A DNA stretch of 54,958 bases from Treponema sp. (GCA_017534445.1 JAFXWC010000021.1:1-54958); one strand, 5' to 3'; positions 26,189 to 33,448 are shown, numbered from the stretch's first letter. Program-made: numbers and translations. The notes: a model not told the origin generated them from the letters alone.

Positions 26189-26848
26189 ATGAAAAAAGCA
26201 ATCCTTACAGCAACAATTCTTTTAACAATCCTTTGCCTAGCCTGTGGCGCAAAAGCCAAGAGCAAAAAGCCAAAGACGCTTATAGAACACGGCCTTTCCC
26301 TAATCTCGCTGATGAAGGAAAAAGCAGGAAACCAATCATTCCTTAACCTAATGTCCCCCGGCAACGATGGCATCGAAAAGAAAATGAAAGAAATCGCATC
26401 TGGCAACGTGTCAAAATCAAGCGCGGTATATTGCCTGAGCGGAGACTTCTACAACTTTGGAATCTTCCTCTTTAACAGGATGGACTTATCCGGCACTTGG
26501 AAAAATCCAGAAGAAGACTTCTATTCAGCCCCGCTAAAAGAAGAAATGAACAAGCGTTTTGTAAGTGCAATTCCCGCAAGCTGGAACGCCAGGGTTGGTT
26601 CAACAGAACTTGCGGTGGCAAGCCTTTTGGAAAGCGAAAAATCCTTCGTAAGCAAGAAGCTAAAGTCAGACTGCATCTACATCTTTGAATTCCAGAATGC
26701 CTATCCCGTTGCAGTCTGCTTCCTCCGCTACGACGACGGCGCAGTTTTAGCAAAGGCAACCCACATCTTTGACCGCGACTTTGTTCCCAAGCTAAAAGAA
26801 GTCCTGGAAAAATTTGGCAAAGGCATAAAACTTGAGCAGATAAAGTAA
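26189..26848 (+). CDS. Exported protein, possible lipoprotein, function unknown
   Basis: 219 residues. The signal sequence MKKAILTATILLTILCLACG has LAC, a plausible lipobox, so lipidation is possible. The mature region is mixed helical and strand with no family I recognise; a late stretch (CIYIFEFQNAYPVAVCFLRY) looks like core beta strands. GGAGAAAG precedes the ATG, as in the A-type genes at 49850 and 52650. It converges on the next gene with 11 bases between them. Confidence 0.7.
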   Translation: MKKAILTATILLTILCLACGAKAKSKKPKTLIEHGLSLISLMKEKAGNQSFLNLMSPGNDGIEKKMKEIASGNVSKSSAVYCLSGDFYNFGIFLFNRMDLSGTWKNPEEDFYSAPLKEEMNKRFVSAIPASWNARVGSTELAVASLLESEKSFVSKKLKSDCIYIFEFQNAYPVAVCFLRYDDGAVLAKATHIFDRDFVPKLKEVLEKFGKGIKLEQIK

Positions 26849-26859
26849 TAACAACCAAT

Positions 26860-27579
26860 TCACCCGCCAAGGTTAAAATCCCTGAACACCAACCACATAA
26901 TAAGAAGCTGGAAGGGAGACGTAACCACGTCCGCCGCAATGGGCCCAGGGTAGCCAAGATAAGAGAAAATGTAGGATGGGAAGGGCTTTCCTTTTCCGTA
27001 AAAATCCATCACGCTTTTTGAAGAAAGCAAAAAGGCAAAGCTGTACTTGTTCTTCATTGGTGAATTGTAGTCGCACCGCAAAAAGAGCCTCTTTCCTTTC
27101 TGCCAGGATGAAACATCAACCCTGCAATCGGCAAGTCTCTTTTTTTTGGAAAAATCATCCTCGCTAGCTTCAAGGATTTCAAGACCTTCCGCATTTTTCA
27201 TTTTGGCCACGTCAAAATCATATAAATCAGGGCCTCTCCTAGACCACTTGTATTGGCTTAGTTCACTGGCAGGAACAATAAACCTCTCTGAATACTCCTT
27301 GTCCTCGTGCCACTCTTCATCCTTGTGGGGAAGGCAGATTTTTACGTACCTGTCCTCAGCAGTCTCTATAAGATTCTTAAAGACAAAGACATCGTAAAAA
27401 ACACCATTGTAATCCTGAATTCCTATATAGTGCCCCCACCTGTTGTCGTCAGAAAAAGGCTTCTCTATGTAATCACGCGCCCCACGCTCCACAACTTCAT
27501 CGTGGTACATCATTGTAAAACAACCGCTAAACAAAAAGGGGATTAAAAGAAAAAACAAAGCACCGCAAACTTTTTTCAT
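26860..27579 (-). CDS. Putative lipoprotein with YceK/YidQ-like C-terminus
   Basis: 239 residues. The lipoprotein signal MKKVCGALFFLLIPFLFSGC ends in SGC at residues 18-20. The C-terminal end (FPSYIFSYLGYPGPIAADVV) resembles the end of the small YceK/YidQ lipoproteins, a family of unknown function; the middle 150 residues are extra. The frame is open upstream, but the ATG before the signal sequence follows a promoter at a leaderless distance. An envelope location is likely. Confidence 0.65.
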   Translation of the reverse strand: MKKVCGALFFLLIPFLFSGCFTMMYHDEVVERGARDYIEKPFSDDNRWGHYIGIQDYNGVFYDVFVFKNLIETAEDRYVKICLPHKDEEWHEDKEYSERFIVPASELSQYKWSRRGPDLYDFDVAKMKNAEGLEILEASEDDFSKKKRLADCRVDVSSWQKGKRLFLRCDYNSPMKNKYSFAFLLSSKSVMDFYGKGKPFPSYIFSYLGYPGPIAADVVTSPFQLLIMWLVFRDFNLGG

Positions 27580-27588
27580 ATACAGCAG

Positions 27589-27615
27589 AGTATATTGGCA
27601 GAGTAATTTTGTCAA
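27589..27615 (-). promoter_or_regulatory. Promoter of the YceK-like gene
   Basis: On the minus strand, TTGACA (27610-27615), a 15-base spacer and TATACT (27589-27594), nine bases before the ATG. The spacer is short, but the -35 box is perfect. Confidence 0.45.
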
Positions 27616-27633
27616 TCAAAGGCATTTAGGACA

Positions 27634-27736
27634 CGGAAATCAATTTTGGGTGCAGCGTAAGGCACACAACGGTAGCAAGTGCGTAGTGTTGTGGGCTGAA
27701 AACCCGCATTGAAGCGGAACCCAAAATTGATTTCCG
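27634..27736. repeat. Palindromic element, family P, copy 3
   Basis: Perfect 18-base arms, CGGAAATCAATTTTGGGT (27634-27651) and its complement (27719-27736). Compared with 20771-20920 several arm positions differ, but both arms changed together and pairing is kept. The centre has its own short inverted repeat (CACACAAC...GTTGTGGG). Confidence 0.85.
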
Positions 27737-27756
27737 TGGTTCAGGGTAACAAAGTG

Positions 27757-28569
27757 CTAGCTCTGGTACTCCTCTTCAAACATGTTAATCATGTCAGAAA
27801 GTTCATCGTCGTCCAGAATGTCTATTGCCTTAGCCCTCATCGTGTCAGGCACACCGTAGAAAGCCTCCGCAATTGCACCTGTGATGCAAGCCAAAGTGTC
27901 GCTGTCTCCGCCAAGGGAAACCGCAGTCCTGATTGCATCCTCAAAATCAACTGATTCAAGAAAAGCCTCTATAGCCTGGGGAACCGTGTCCTGGCAAAGC
28001 GCACCAAATCCGTAGCTTGGACGGATCTGGTCAATCGTAAAGTCCAGCTTGTAGTAGTTCTTTTCCACATAATCGCGTATTTCTTCCTTGGACTTACCCT
28101 GCCTTGCAAGAACTATGCAGACAGCAACAGCCTCCGCCCCCTTTATTCCCTCGGGGTGATTGTGGGTAGTACGCGTTATCTCGTAGGAAAGTTTTTTTGC
28201 ATCCTCTATGTCTTTTGCCGCAAAACCAGCAGGGCTTATCCTCATGGCGGCACCGTTTCCGCAGCTGTTGTAAGGGGCAGGTTCCGCGCTTGTAAGCCAG
28301 GCCCTAAATCCGTGACCGTACTCGCTCATAAATTCCGGGTACTCGCGGCCAAGCTTTCTCATGGCATTGACGGTTTCTGCATAAAGATTTGTCTCCCTGC
28401 CTTTTTCCAGCTGTCTCTTCCAGCGCAAAATTGCAACGGCAACCGCAATAGTCATAAGGCTGTCGTCCGTAGGTCGGTGGTCAAGTCCAAAGATTTCAAA
28501 ATCCTTAAACTTGTAGTTGTTGAATTCAAAAGCACTGCCGGCAATGTCGCCAATAATTGCACCAATCAT
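27757..28569 (-). CDS. ADP-ribosylglycohydrolase family protein
   Basis: 270 residues of the DraG/ARH family, which removes ADP-ribose from proteins or other targets using two magnesium ions. Visible sites: GAIIGDIAGSAFEF at the N-terminus, RPTDDSLMTIAVA (metal-binding DDS), NGAAMRISPAGF, HNHPEGIKGAEAVA and the C-terminal GGDSDTLACITGAIAEAF. All key acidic residues are present, so it should be active. It is cytoplasmic. The ATG at 28569 is chosen over a GTG six bases upstream because GGGAGGAGG fits it. A Fic gene lies upstream on the same strand, separated by a palindrome. Confidence 0.93.
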   Translation of the reverse strand: MIGAIIGDIAGSAFEFNNYKFKDFEIFGLDHRPTDDSLMTIAVAVAILRWKRQLEKGRETNLYAETVNAMRKLGREYPEFMSEYGHGFRAWLTSAEPAPYNSCGNGAAMRISPAGFAAKDIEDAKKLSYEITRTTHNHPEGIKGAEAVAVCIVLARQGKSKEEIRDYVEKNYYKLDFTIDQIRPSYGFGALCQDTVPQAIEAFLESVDFEDAIRTAVSLGGDSDTLACITGAIAEAFYGVPDTMRAKAIDILDDDELSDMINMFEEEYQS

Positions 28570-28601
28570 AGTCACCTCCTCCCGTATGACTTATATTACA
28601 A

Positions 28602-28745
28602 GTTTGCAGAAGCTGTCTGCGGGCCCCAGTTACGGAAAAAACAAAACGGAATCCCCCGCCGTTTATCTATATACGGGGCGTCAGGCCATTTGGGCGGGTC
28701 CCCCTTTTTGTTTTTTCCTACGTCCCGCAGCCATCTTCTGCAAAC
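28602..28745. repeat. Long imperfect palindrome
   Basis: Arms begin GTTTGCAGAAG at 28602 and end CTTCTGCAAAC at 28745. Within, CTGCGGG, GGAAAAAACAAAA and CCCGCC pair with CCCGCAG, TTTTGTTTTTTCC and GGGCGG. It could fold into a stem of about 55 bases with a loop near 28660. It lies between the glycohydrolase and fic genes. No coding capacity. Single copy in this window. Confidence 0.65.
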
Positions 28746-28804
28746 CTGTAAAGAACCCCATTGGTCACATTAGATAAAACATGAACATCAACACAAACAT
28801 TATA

Positions 28805-29413
28805 TCATACATTTGCAATTTTAATAGAAGAAAAAATTAAATTCTGCAAAGGCGCAAGGCTTCCGCTAAAGGATTCTATGCTGGCATTAAGAAGGTCAGA
28901 AGCGGTAGTCTTGGAAAAGTCCAGCTCCCAGCCTAAGTTCCTTGCAAGAAAGGTAATAAAAAGCCTTTGGGTGCGTCCGTTACCCTCGCGGAAAGGATGA
29001 ATCGCATTAATCTCGCTAAGATAGTAGGCAAGCCGCTCCGCAGTATCGCTCTTTGTAACACAGTTTTTAAGAAAGTTCTCAGCTTTTAACTGGTCAAAAA
29101 GAATCTCCGCCTGGTCAGAAATATAAATCGCATTGCAGAACATATCTTCCTTTGAAATATTCACGATACGGTTCTTTCCCGCCCACTCGTAAATGTCGCT
29201 GAATAAAAAGAAATGGATTTTTTTTAGGTGGTTAAAGTCAAAGTTGCCCTGAATGCCGGACTGAAGAGCCTGCGCATACCTAAGCGAAGTTATCTTGCGC
29301 TCAGCCTCCTCCAGCTCCTGGGCATCCATAATGTTAAGCTTGTTTTTTAGAACCGAAGTTCCGGGATAGCAGTAATAGTCGTCTACAGTATACTCGTATC
29401 CGTCTTTAAGCAT
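28805..29413 (-). CDS. Fic-family protein (AMPylator type)
   Basis: 202 residues with the complete Fic active-site motif HPFREGNGRTQR (His139 onward) and the flap region upstream (NISKEDMFCNAIYIS). Fic proteins transfer AMP or related groups from nucleotides to target hydroxyls; bacterial toxin members modify gyrase, topoisomerase IV or other proteins. With the inhibitory helix on a separate small protein it is a class I Fic, as in VbhT/VbhA. Its ATG overlaps the antitoxin gene by eight bases. The motif is intact, so toxicity without the antitoxin is expected. Confidence 0.92.
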   Translation of the reverse strand: MLKDGYEYTVDDYYCYPGTSVLKNKLNIMDAQELEEAERKITSLRYAQALQSGIQGNFDFNHLKKIHFFLFSDIYEWAGKNRIVNISKEDMFCNAIYISDQAEILFDQLKAENFLKNCVTKSDTAERLAYYLSEINAIHPFREGNGRTQRLFITFLARNLGWELDFSKTTASDLLNASIESFSGSLAPLQNLIFSSIKIANV

Positions 29414-29582
29414 ACGCCCGAACTGGTTTTGAATACTGTTTCACAATATCTGCAACAGCGTCCGAAAAATCTTTTTTACCTTCAAGGCATTTTTTAATAG
29501 AAAGACGTTCCGCATCCGTAAGCACAAGTCCTTCCATCCTCAAAGAAATGTCCGTGTTCTTAACAATCGTTTCAACGTTCAT
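29406..29582 (-). CDS. VbhA-like Fic antitoxin
   Basis: A 58-residue protein, MNVETIVKNTDISLRMEGLV... to KPVRAYA. It carries the class I Fic inhibitory motif S-x-x-x-E-G (Ser13-Leu-Arg-Met-Glu17-Gly18), in which the Glu blocks ATP binding in the Fic partner. The rest matches short VbhA-family proteins with a C-L-x-G segment and a late K-Q-Y. The stop codon lies inside the fic gene (overlap of eight bases), typical of a coupled pair. A promoter sits directly upstream. Confidence 0.85.
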   Translation of the reverse strand: MNVETIVKNTDISLRMEGLVLTDAERLSIKKCLEGKKDFSDAVADIVKQYSKPVRAYA

Positions 29583-29588
29583 ACCCTT

Positions 29589-29617
29589 ATCCTACCACAA
29601 ATTCAAACTTTTTTCAA
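29589..29617 (-). promoter_or_regulatory. Promoter of the Fic toxin-antitoxin pair
   Basis: On the minus strand, TTGAAA (29612-29617), a 17-base spacer and TAGGAT (29589-29594). The antitoxin ATG follows six bases later, so the transcript is probably leaderless. Confidence 0.55.
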
Positions 29618-29634
29618 CCAACTTTCCCTTTTTT

Positions 29635-29663
29635 GGACGGTACTTTTTCTGGCTCTACCATTC
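29635..29663 (-). repeat. Short inverted repeat GGAYGGTA...TACCRTCC
   Basis: Arms GGACGGTA (29635-29642) and TACCATTC (29656-29663), 13 bases apart. Related to 9663-9691 and 40913-40940. Between here and the next promoter lies GC-rich repeat material with no gene. Confidence 0.55.
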
Positions 29664-29811
29664 ATTCCTTGACTATAATCGGCCAACATGCCAACTCGTC
29701 ACCGCCCTTCCACCCTTCGCTAACGCTCATTGCCGCTTTGCGGCAACTCCGGGGTTCCACGGCGGCGTAGGCTTGGGCAAAAAAAACGACACCCAAAACG
29801 CCGCGCGCCAC

Positions 29812-29865
29812 TTGACGGGGTACTTTTTTTTTGTATAGTACTTTTAGGTTAAAACTATTTTAACC
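29812..29865 (+). promoter_or_regulatory. Promoter and palindrome of lipoprotein unit 1
   Basis: TTGACG (29812-29817), a 16-base spacer holding nine T, and TATAGT (29834-29839). Just downstream is a perfect inverted repeat GGTTAAAA-CTA-TTTTAACC (29847-29865), which then runs into AAGGAG. It could be an operator or a 5' leader hairpin. The same arrangement precedes units 2 and 3. Confidence 0.7.
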
Positions 29866-29877
29866 AAGGAGATTATA

Positions 29878-30573
29878 ATGAAAAAATTAGCAACAATTGC
29901 TTTAACAGTAGCAGCTCTTTGCTTTGCTATCAACCTTGCATCATGCTCTAGCGGTTCAGGTGGCGGATCAGATGACGACGCAGCCAGCTTAGTGGCAGGC
30001 GGTTCTGGTTCCGGTTCTGGCTCTGGTTCTGGATCTGGATCAGGTTCAGGTTCAGGCTCCGGATCTGGTTCTGTTTCTGTAAGCGGAGGCACTCCATTCA
30101 CAGACGGTGCCGTCCAGGGACTTAGCTACAGCAGCGAAGACCTCAACAACAAGGTTTTCTCTTACGAGGATGATGAAGACGGAACAAGATACCTTGGCTT
30201 CCTCAACGGCAAATGCTACAAATCCAGCAACCCATCCAGTTTTCAAAGTTCCAAAGAAAAAGATTATACAATCCTCAAATACGATGGACACTTATATAGG
30301 AGTGGCGCTTGTATACGCACAAGCGGAACAGGCCTTGTTGGCACTTTCTCGGACGGAGAAGCCACTTTTACCTTTGCTAATGGTGGAAGCGGTACTTACA
30401 ATATTGAAGGAGAGACTGGGAGCTTCACCTACACCAATAATGATGGCGAGCTAACGTTAACGATTCCTGGAGAGGGAAACGCGAAAATGTACTACAATGG
30501 AAGCAACAAAATCTACTATGTTGATGATGAAGCCCGCCTTACTTTTGTACAAACAGGCGTCACCGTTAATTAA
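29878..30573 (+). CDS. Lipoprotein of a tandem family, unit 1, with Gly-Ser linker
   Basis: 231 residues. The signal MKKLATIALTVAALCFAINL ends in lipobox LASC (Cys23), followed by SSGSGGG. A long Gly-Ser repeat covers about residues 40-68; its codons vary. The globular part has a paralogous pattern: LNNKVFSYEDDEDGTRYLGF, NGKCYKSSN, DGHLYRSG, SGTYNIEGETGSFTY and LTLTIPGEGNAKMYYNG. It should be anchored in the outer membrane or on the cell surface. Function unknown. It shares signal sequence and promoter with units 2 and 3 but is the most diverged. A terminator follows. Confidence 0.8.
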   Translation: MKKLATIALTVAALCFAINLASCSSGSGGGSDDDAASLVAGGSGSGSGSGSGSGSGSGSGSGSGSVSVSGGTPFTDGAVQGLSYSSEDLNNKVFSYEDDEDGTRYLGFLNGKCYKSSNPSSFQSSKEKDYTILKYDGHLYRSGACIRTSGTGLVGTFSDGEATFTFANGGSGTYNIEGETGSFTYTNNDGELTLTIPGEGNAKMYYNGSNKIYYVDDEARLTFVQTGVTVN

Positions 30574-30602
30574 TATAGAATAAAAACCCGCCTAAAACAC
30601 TA

Positions 30603-30648
30603 CCCCGCAAGGAAGAAACATACAGCCCCTTGCGGGGATTTTTTTTTG
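30603..30648 (+). terminator. Terminator of lipoprotein unit 1
   Basis: CCCCGCAAGG and CCTTGCGGGG form a perfect ten-base stem followed by a long T run. The same stem follows units 2 and 3. Confidence 0.85.
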
Positions 30649-30680
30649 CCCAACCTGTCACCCAAAACGCCGCGCGCCAC

Positions 30681-30734
30681 TTGACGGGGCACTTTTTTTT
30701 TGTATAGTACTTTTAGGTTAAAACTATTTTAACC
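30681..30734 (+). promoter_or_regulatory. Promoter and palindrome of lipoprotein unit 2
   Basis: TTGACG (30681-30686), a 16-base spacer with nine T, TATAGT (30703-30708), then the GGTTAAAA-CTA-TTTTAACC palindrome (30716-30734). The upstream CCCAAAACGCCGCGCGCCAC block is also shared with the other units. Confidence 0.7.
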
Positions 30735-30746
30735 AAGGAGATTATA

Positions 30747-31478
30747 ATGAAAAAATTAGCAACAATTGCTTTAACAGTAGCAGCTCTTAGCCTTGCTTTC
30801 ACATTTGCATCATGCTCTAGCGGTTCAGGTGGCGGATCATCATCCGACGCAGCCAGCTTAGTGGCAGGAGGATCTGGTTCTGGCAGCAGCGGCCTCCCCG
30901 CAACTTCACCTTACGGCTCAGGTCCCGCAAGCGATGCCGCCGGTGCAAGCAGTGCTATTACACAACTTGACTACGACGACTCTGCCCTTAATAACAAGAT
31001 CTTCAGAAGAGACTACATAGATGGCGATACTGGCAATAACAAGACAAAATACTATCTCTTCGCGAACGACAACTGCTATGAATCCAGCAACCAGAATGTC
31101 ACCACCATGAACAACCAAGATGATGACGATCCGGATATTATCCTTTACAACGGTAAATTCTATCGTGAGACAAGTGAGGATGTGTTTGGGCGTACTACAA
31201 ACGGATCTGGTTTGTTTGCAACATTTAGCACTGAGGATCATGAGATGACCATGACCTTTAAAAGTAACGGAACTCTCACCGCTCTCTTTGTGGAAGATGG
31301 CGAGAGTTTTACTCTCCCTGGATATTTCACGAACGAATCTGGTGTAATAGACATGACCATATATGCTCCAGATGGTGAAACTTTCACAACAAAACTATTC
31401 TACGATGGCACATTCCTCGTCACCATTGATGCTGGTAACGAACTTAAATTTGTAGCAAACTATACTACAGGCGCATAA
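30747..31478 (+). CDS. Lipoprotein of a tandem family, unit 2
   Basis: 243 residues, lipobox FASC (Cys23). After a short Gly/Ser linker comes TSPYGSGPASDAAGASSA, then the same fold as unit 1: ALNNKIFRRDYIDGDTGNN, KTKYYLFANDNCYESS, FYRETSEDVFGRTTNGSG, a MTFKSNGTL strand and GESFTLPGYFTNESGVIDMT. It is very close to unit 3 and more distant from unit 1. A lipidated envelope protein of unknown function. It has its own promoter and terminator, so it can be expressed independently of its neighbours. Confidence 0.8.
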   Translation: MKKLATIALTVAALSLAFTFASCSSGSGGGSSSDAASLVAGGSGSGSSGLPATSPYGSGPASDAAGASSAITQLDYDDSALNNKIFRRDYIDGDTGNNKTKYYLFANDNCYESSNQNVTTMNNQDDDDPDIILYNGKFYRETSEDVFGRTTNGSGLFATFSTEDHEMTMTFKSNGTLTALFVEDGESFTLPGYFTNESGVIDMTIYAPDGETFTTKLFYDGTFLVTIDAGNELKFVANYTTGA

Positions 31479-31507
31479 TACGGTAAAAATCCCGCCTAAA
31501 ACACTTT

Positions 31508-31550
31508 CCCCGCAAGGAAGCAGCACACCGCCTCTTGCGGGGATTTTTTT
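31508..31550 (+). terminator. Terminator of lipoprotein unit 2
   Basis: CCCCGCAAG with CTTGCGGGG and a following T run (31544-31550). Confidence 0.85.
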
Positions 31551-31779
31551 GTACAAAGAAGATTCAAGATAATCCATTTCTTTTAAGTCAAAACAAAATC
31601 AAATGCTGTAATTTTACTCGATTAAATCCGACTCGACTACAACCGAGTAAAATTTCAATATAACCGCATAATACTTTCAAGCACTTTGCCAAAACGCAAC
31701 CCGTTCCCAAAAACGAATCCGTCACCCTGAACTTGCTTCAGGGTCTTGTATAAACTTTAGGTTCTTGTTCTACTGGGGT

Positions 31780-32113
31780 TAAAAAAGGAAACTGTTTTCG
31801 TTCAGCAAAAAATCAATTAAGTTACAGTGAAAAATTCCGTTGTCATCATAAAAATTGTGAGGAATATCCATTCTAACAATAATCTTTTTAAAGAAATCCT
31901 TTGCAAGCAGTGCGGTAATTCAAACGCGCATTTCTAAGCCCTGAATCCGTATAGTAATATTTGTTCGGATAATTAAAATAGGATTTTCCCTTTACATCAT
32001 AACGGCGGGCAACAGATATTAAAAAAGAATCCGTGCAATGTTCAAAGGATTTGTCAATGAACTAATTTGAGATGCAAGCAAATCAAGAATTCCGTTCAAA
32101 ATAGCTTATGCCT
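31780..32113 (-). pseudogene. Decayed AAA ATPase of the DUF4143 type, 3' part
   Basis: Read on the minus strand in shifting frames. About 32110-32020 gives ILNGILDLLASQISSLTNPL and NIARILF. After a missing stretch, about 32012-31900 gives ARRYDVKGKSYFNYPNKYYY, then TDSGLRNARLNYR. Another frame gives KIIVRMDIP...NLIDFLLNENS before a stop at 31780. These are typical late segments of archaeal/bacterial AAA_14-DUF4143 ATPases. Frameshifts, stops and an internal deletion show it is dead. It fills the gap between lipoprotein units 2 and 3. Confidence 0.8.
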
Positions 32114-32245
32114 TTTTATCATACCTTTCACCTAAAAGTTACGACGTATACGACGCTAATTTTAGATAATTATAACAAGCCCCATCAAGACAATCAAGCC
32201 AAACACAAAATATACATAGTTGTCACCCAAAGCGCCGCGCGCCAC

Positions 32246-32300
32246 TTGACGGGGTACTTTTTTTTTTGTATGGTAGTATTAGGTTAAAACTATTTTAACC
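32246..32300 (+). promoter_or_regulatory. Promoter and palindrome of lipoprotein unit 3
   Basis: TTGACG (32246-32251), a 17-base spacer with ten T, TATGGT (32269-32274), then GGTTAAAA-CTA-TTTTAACC (32282-32300). The T tract is one base longer than in units 1 and 2 and the -10 box is weaker. Confidence 0.7.
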
Positions 32301-32312
32301 AAGGAGATTATA

Positions 32313-33035
32313 ATGAAAAAATTAGCAACAATTGCTTTAACAGTAGCAGCTCTTAGCCTTGCTTTCACATTTGCATCATGCTCTAGCGGTTCAGGTGGCG
32401 GCTCATCATCCGACGCAGCCAGCTTAGTGGCAGGAGGATCTGGTTCTAGCAGCAGCGGCCTCCCCGCAACTTCACCTTACGGCTCAGGTCCCGCAAGCGA
32501 TGCCGCCGGTGCAAGCAGTGCTCTTACATTACTTGACTACGACTCCTCTGAACTTAATAACAAGATCTTCAAAAGAGTCTACGATGATGATGGCGAAACC
32601 AAGACAAAATACTATCTCTTCGCGAACGGCAACTGCTATAAATCCAGCAGCCAGAATGTCACCACCTATGACAGTCAAGATGATGACGATCCTGATATTA
32701 TCGGTTACGGCGGTAAAATCTATCGTGAAGAAGGTGACGATGAGTTTGAGCGTATAAACGGATCTGGTTTGTTTGCAACATTTAGGGATGCGAATCAAGA
32801 GCAGATTTTGACCTTTAAAAGTAACGGAACTTTTACAGCTACCATGGAGGAAGATGGCGAAAGTTTTACTCTCCCTGGATATTTCAGGAACGAATCTGGT
32901 GTAATAGACCTGACCCTTTATGCTCCAGATGGTGAAACTTTCACAGCAAAACTATTCTTCGATGGCACATACCTCACCACCATTGATTCTCAGAACGAAC
33001 TCATATTTGTAGCAAACTATAATACAGGCAGATAA
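32313..33035 (+). CDS. Lipoprotein of a tandem family, unit 3
   Basis: 240 residues with the same signal and lipobox (FASC, Cys23) as unit 2 and long stretches of identical sequence (the TSPYGSGPASDAAGASSA linker, TKYYLFANGNCYKSS, GESFTLPGYFRNESGVIDLT). Differences cluster in the middle, for example the TYDSQDDDDPDIIGYGGKIY and EEGDDEFERINGSG regions. A lipidated envelope protein of unknown function, probably made from a recent duplication of unit 2. Its own promoter and terminator are present. Confidence 0.8.
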   Translation: MKKLATIALTVAALSLAFTFASCSSGSGGGSSSDAASLVAGGSGSSSSGLPATSPYGSGPASDAAGASSALTLLDYDSSELNNKIFKRVYDDDGETKTKYYLFANGNCYKSSSQNVTTYDSQDDDDPDIIGYGGKIYREEGDDEFERINGSGLFATFRDANQEQILTFKSNGTFTATMEEDGESFTLPGYFRNESGVIDLTLYAPDGETFTAKLFFDGTYLTTIDSQNELIFVANYNTGR

Positions 33036-33064
33036 TACGGTAAAAATCCCGCATAAAACACTTT

Positions 33065-33108
33065 CCCCGCAAGGAAGCAGCACACCGCCCCTTGCGGGGA
33101 TTTTTTTT
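33065..33108 (+). terminator. Terminator of lipoprotein unit 3
   Basis: CCCCGCAAGG with CCTTGCGGGG (one extra loop base versus unit 1) and eight T after it. Confidence 0.85.
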
Positions 33109-33193
33109 GCGCCACGAGGACGCTCTTGCATTTTGCCCCCTTTTGCGTCATACTTGTGCATAAGGATTAAGTTTGGGTTCTTGGAGGAAAAAA

Positions 33194-33448
33194 ATGGTAT
33201 CTTTAATAGTAGGAATTTTGTTAATTGCATTTTGCGTGTTCGCTTGCCTTCCCGCAGGCCTGGGTCTTGCCTGGGGCGCATTCATCGTAGCTTTCCTTAA
33301 GGGAGCAGCCCCTGTTTTTGCCGCCTTCATTGGCCTTATAGCAGTATTAATTGGCCTTGCAGACATAAAGGACAAAAAGGAAGCCAAAAAAGAAGAGCTG
33401 GCCGCCGAAAAAGCCGAAAAGCAACAGAAACTCCAGCAGGAAAAGTAA
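33194..33448 (+). CDS. Small membrane protein, 84 residues
   Basis: Two hydrophobic helices (SLIVGILLIAFCVFACLPAG and VFAAFIGLIAVLIGLADI) followed by a charged Lys/Glu tail that looks like a short coiled coil. No family is recognised. GGAGG at 33182-33186 fixes the ATG at 33194; an in-frame TTG upstream is not needed. It lies directly before the ribosomal-protein promoter. Confidence 0.7.
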   Translation: MVSLIVGILLIAFCVFACLPAGLGLAWGAFIVAFLKGAAPVFAAFIGLIAVLIGLADIKDKKEAKKEELAAEKAEKQQKLQQEK

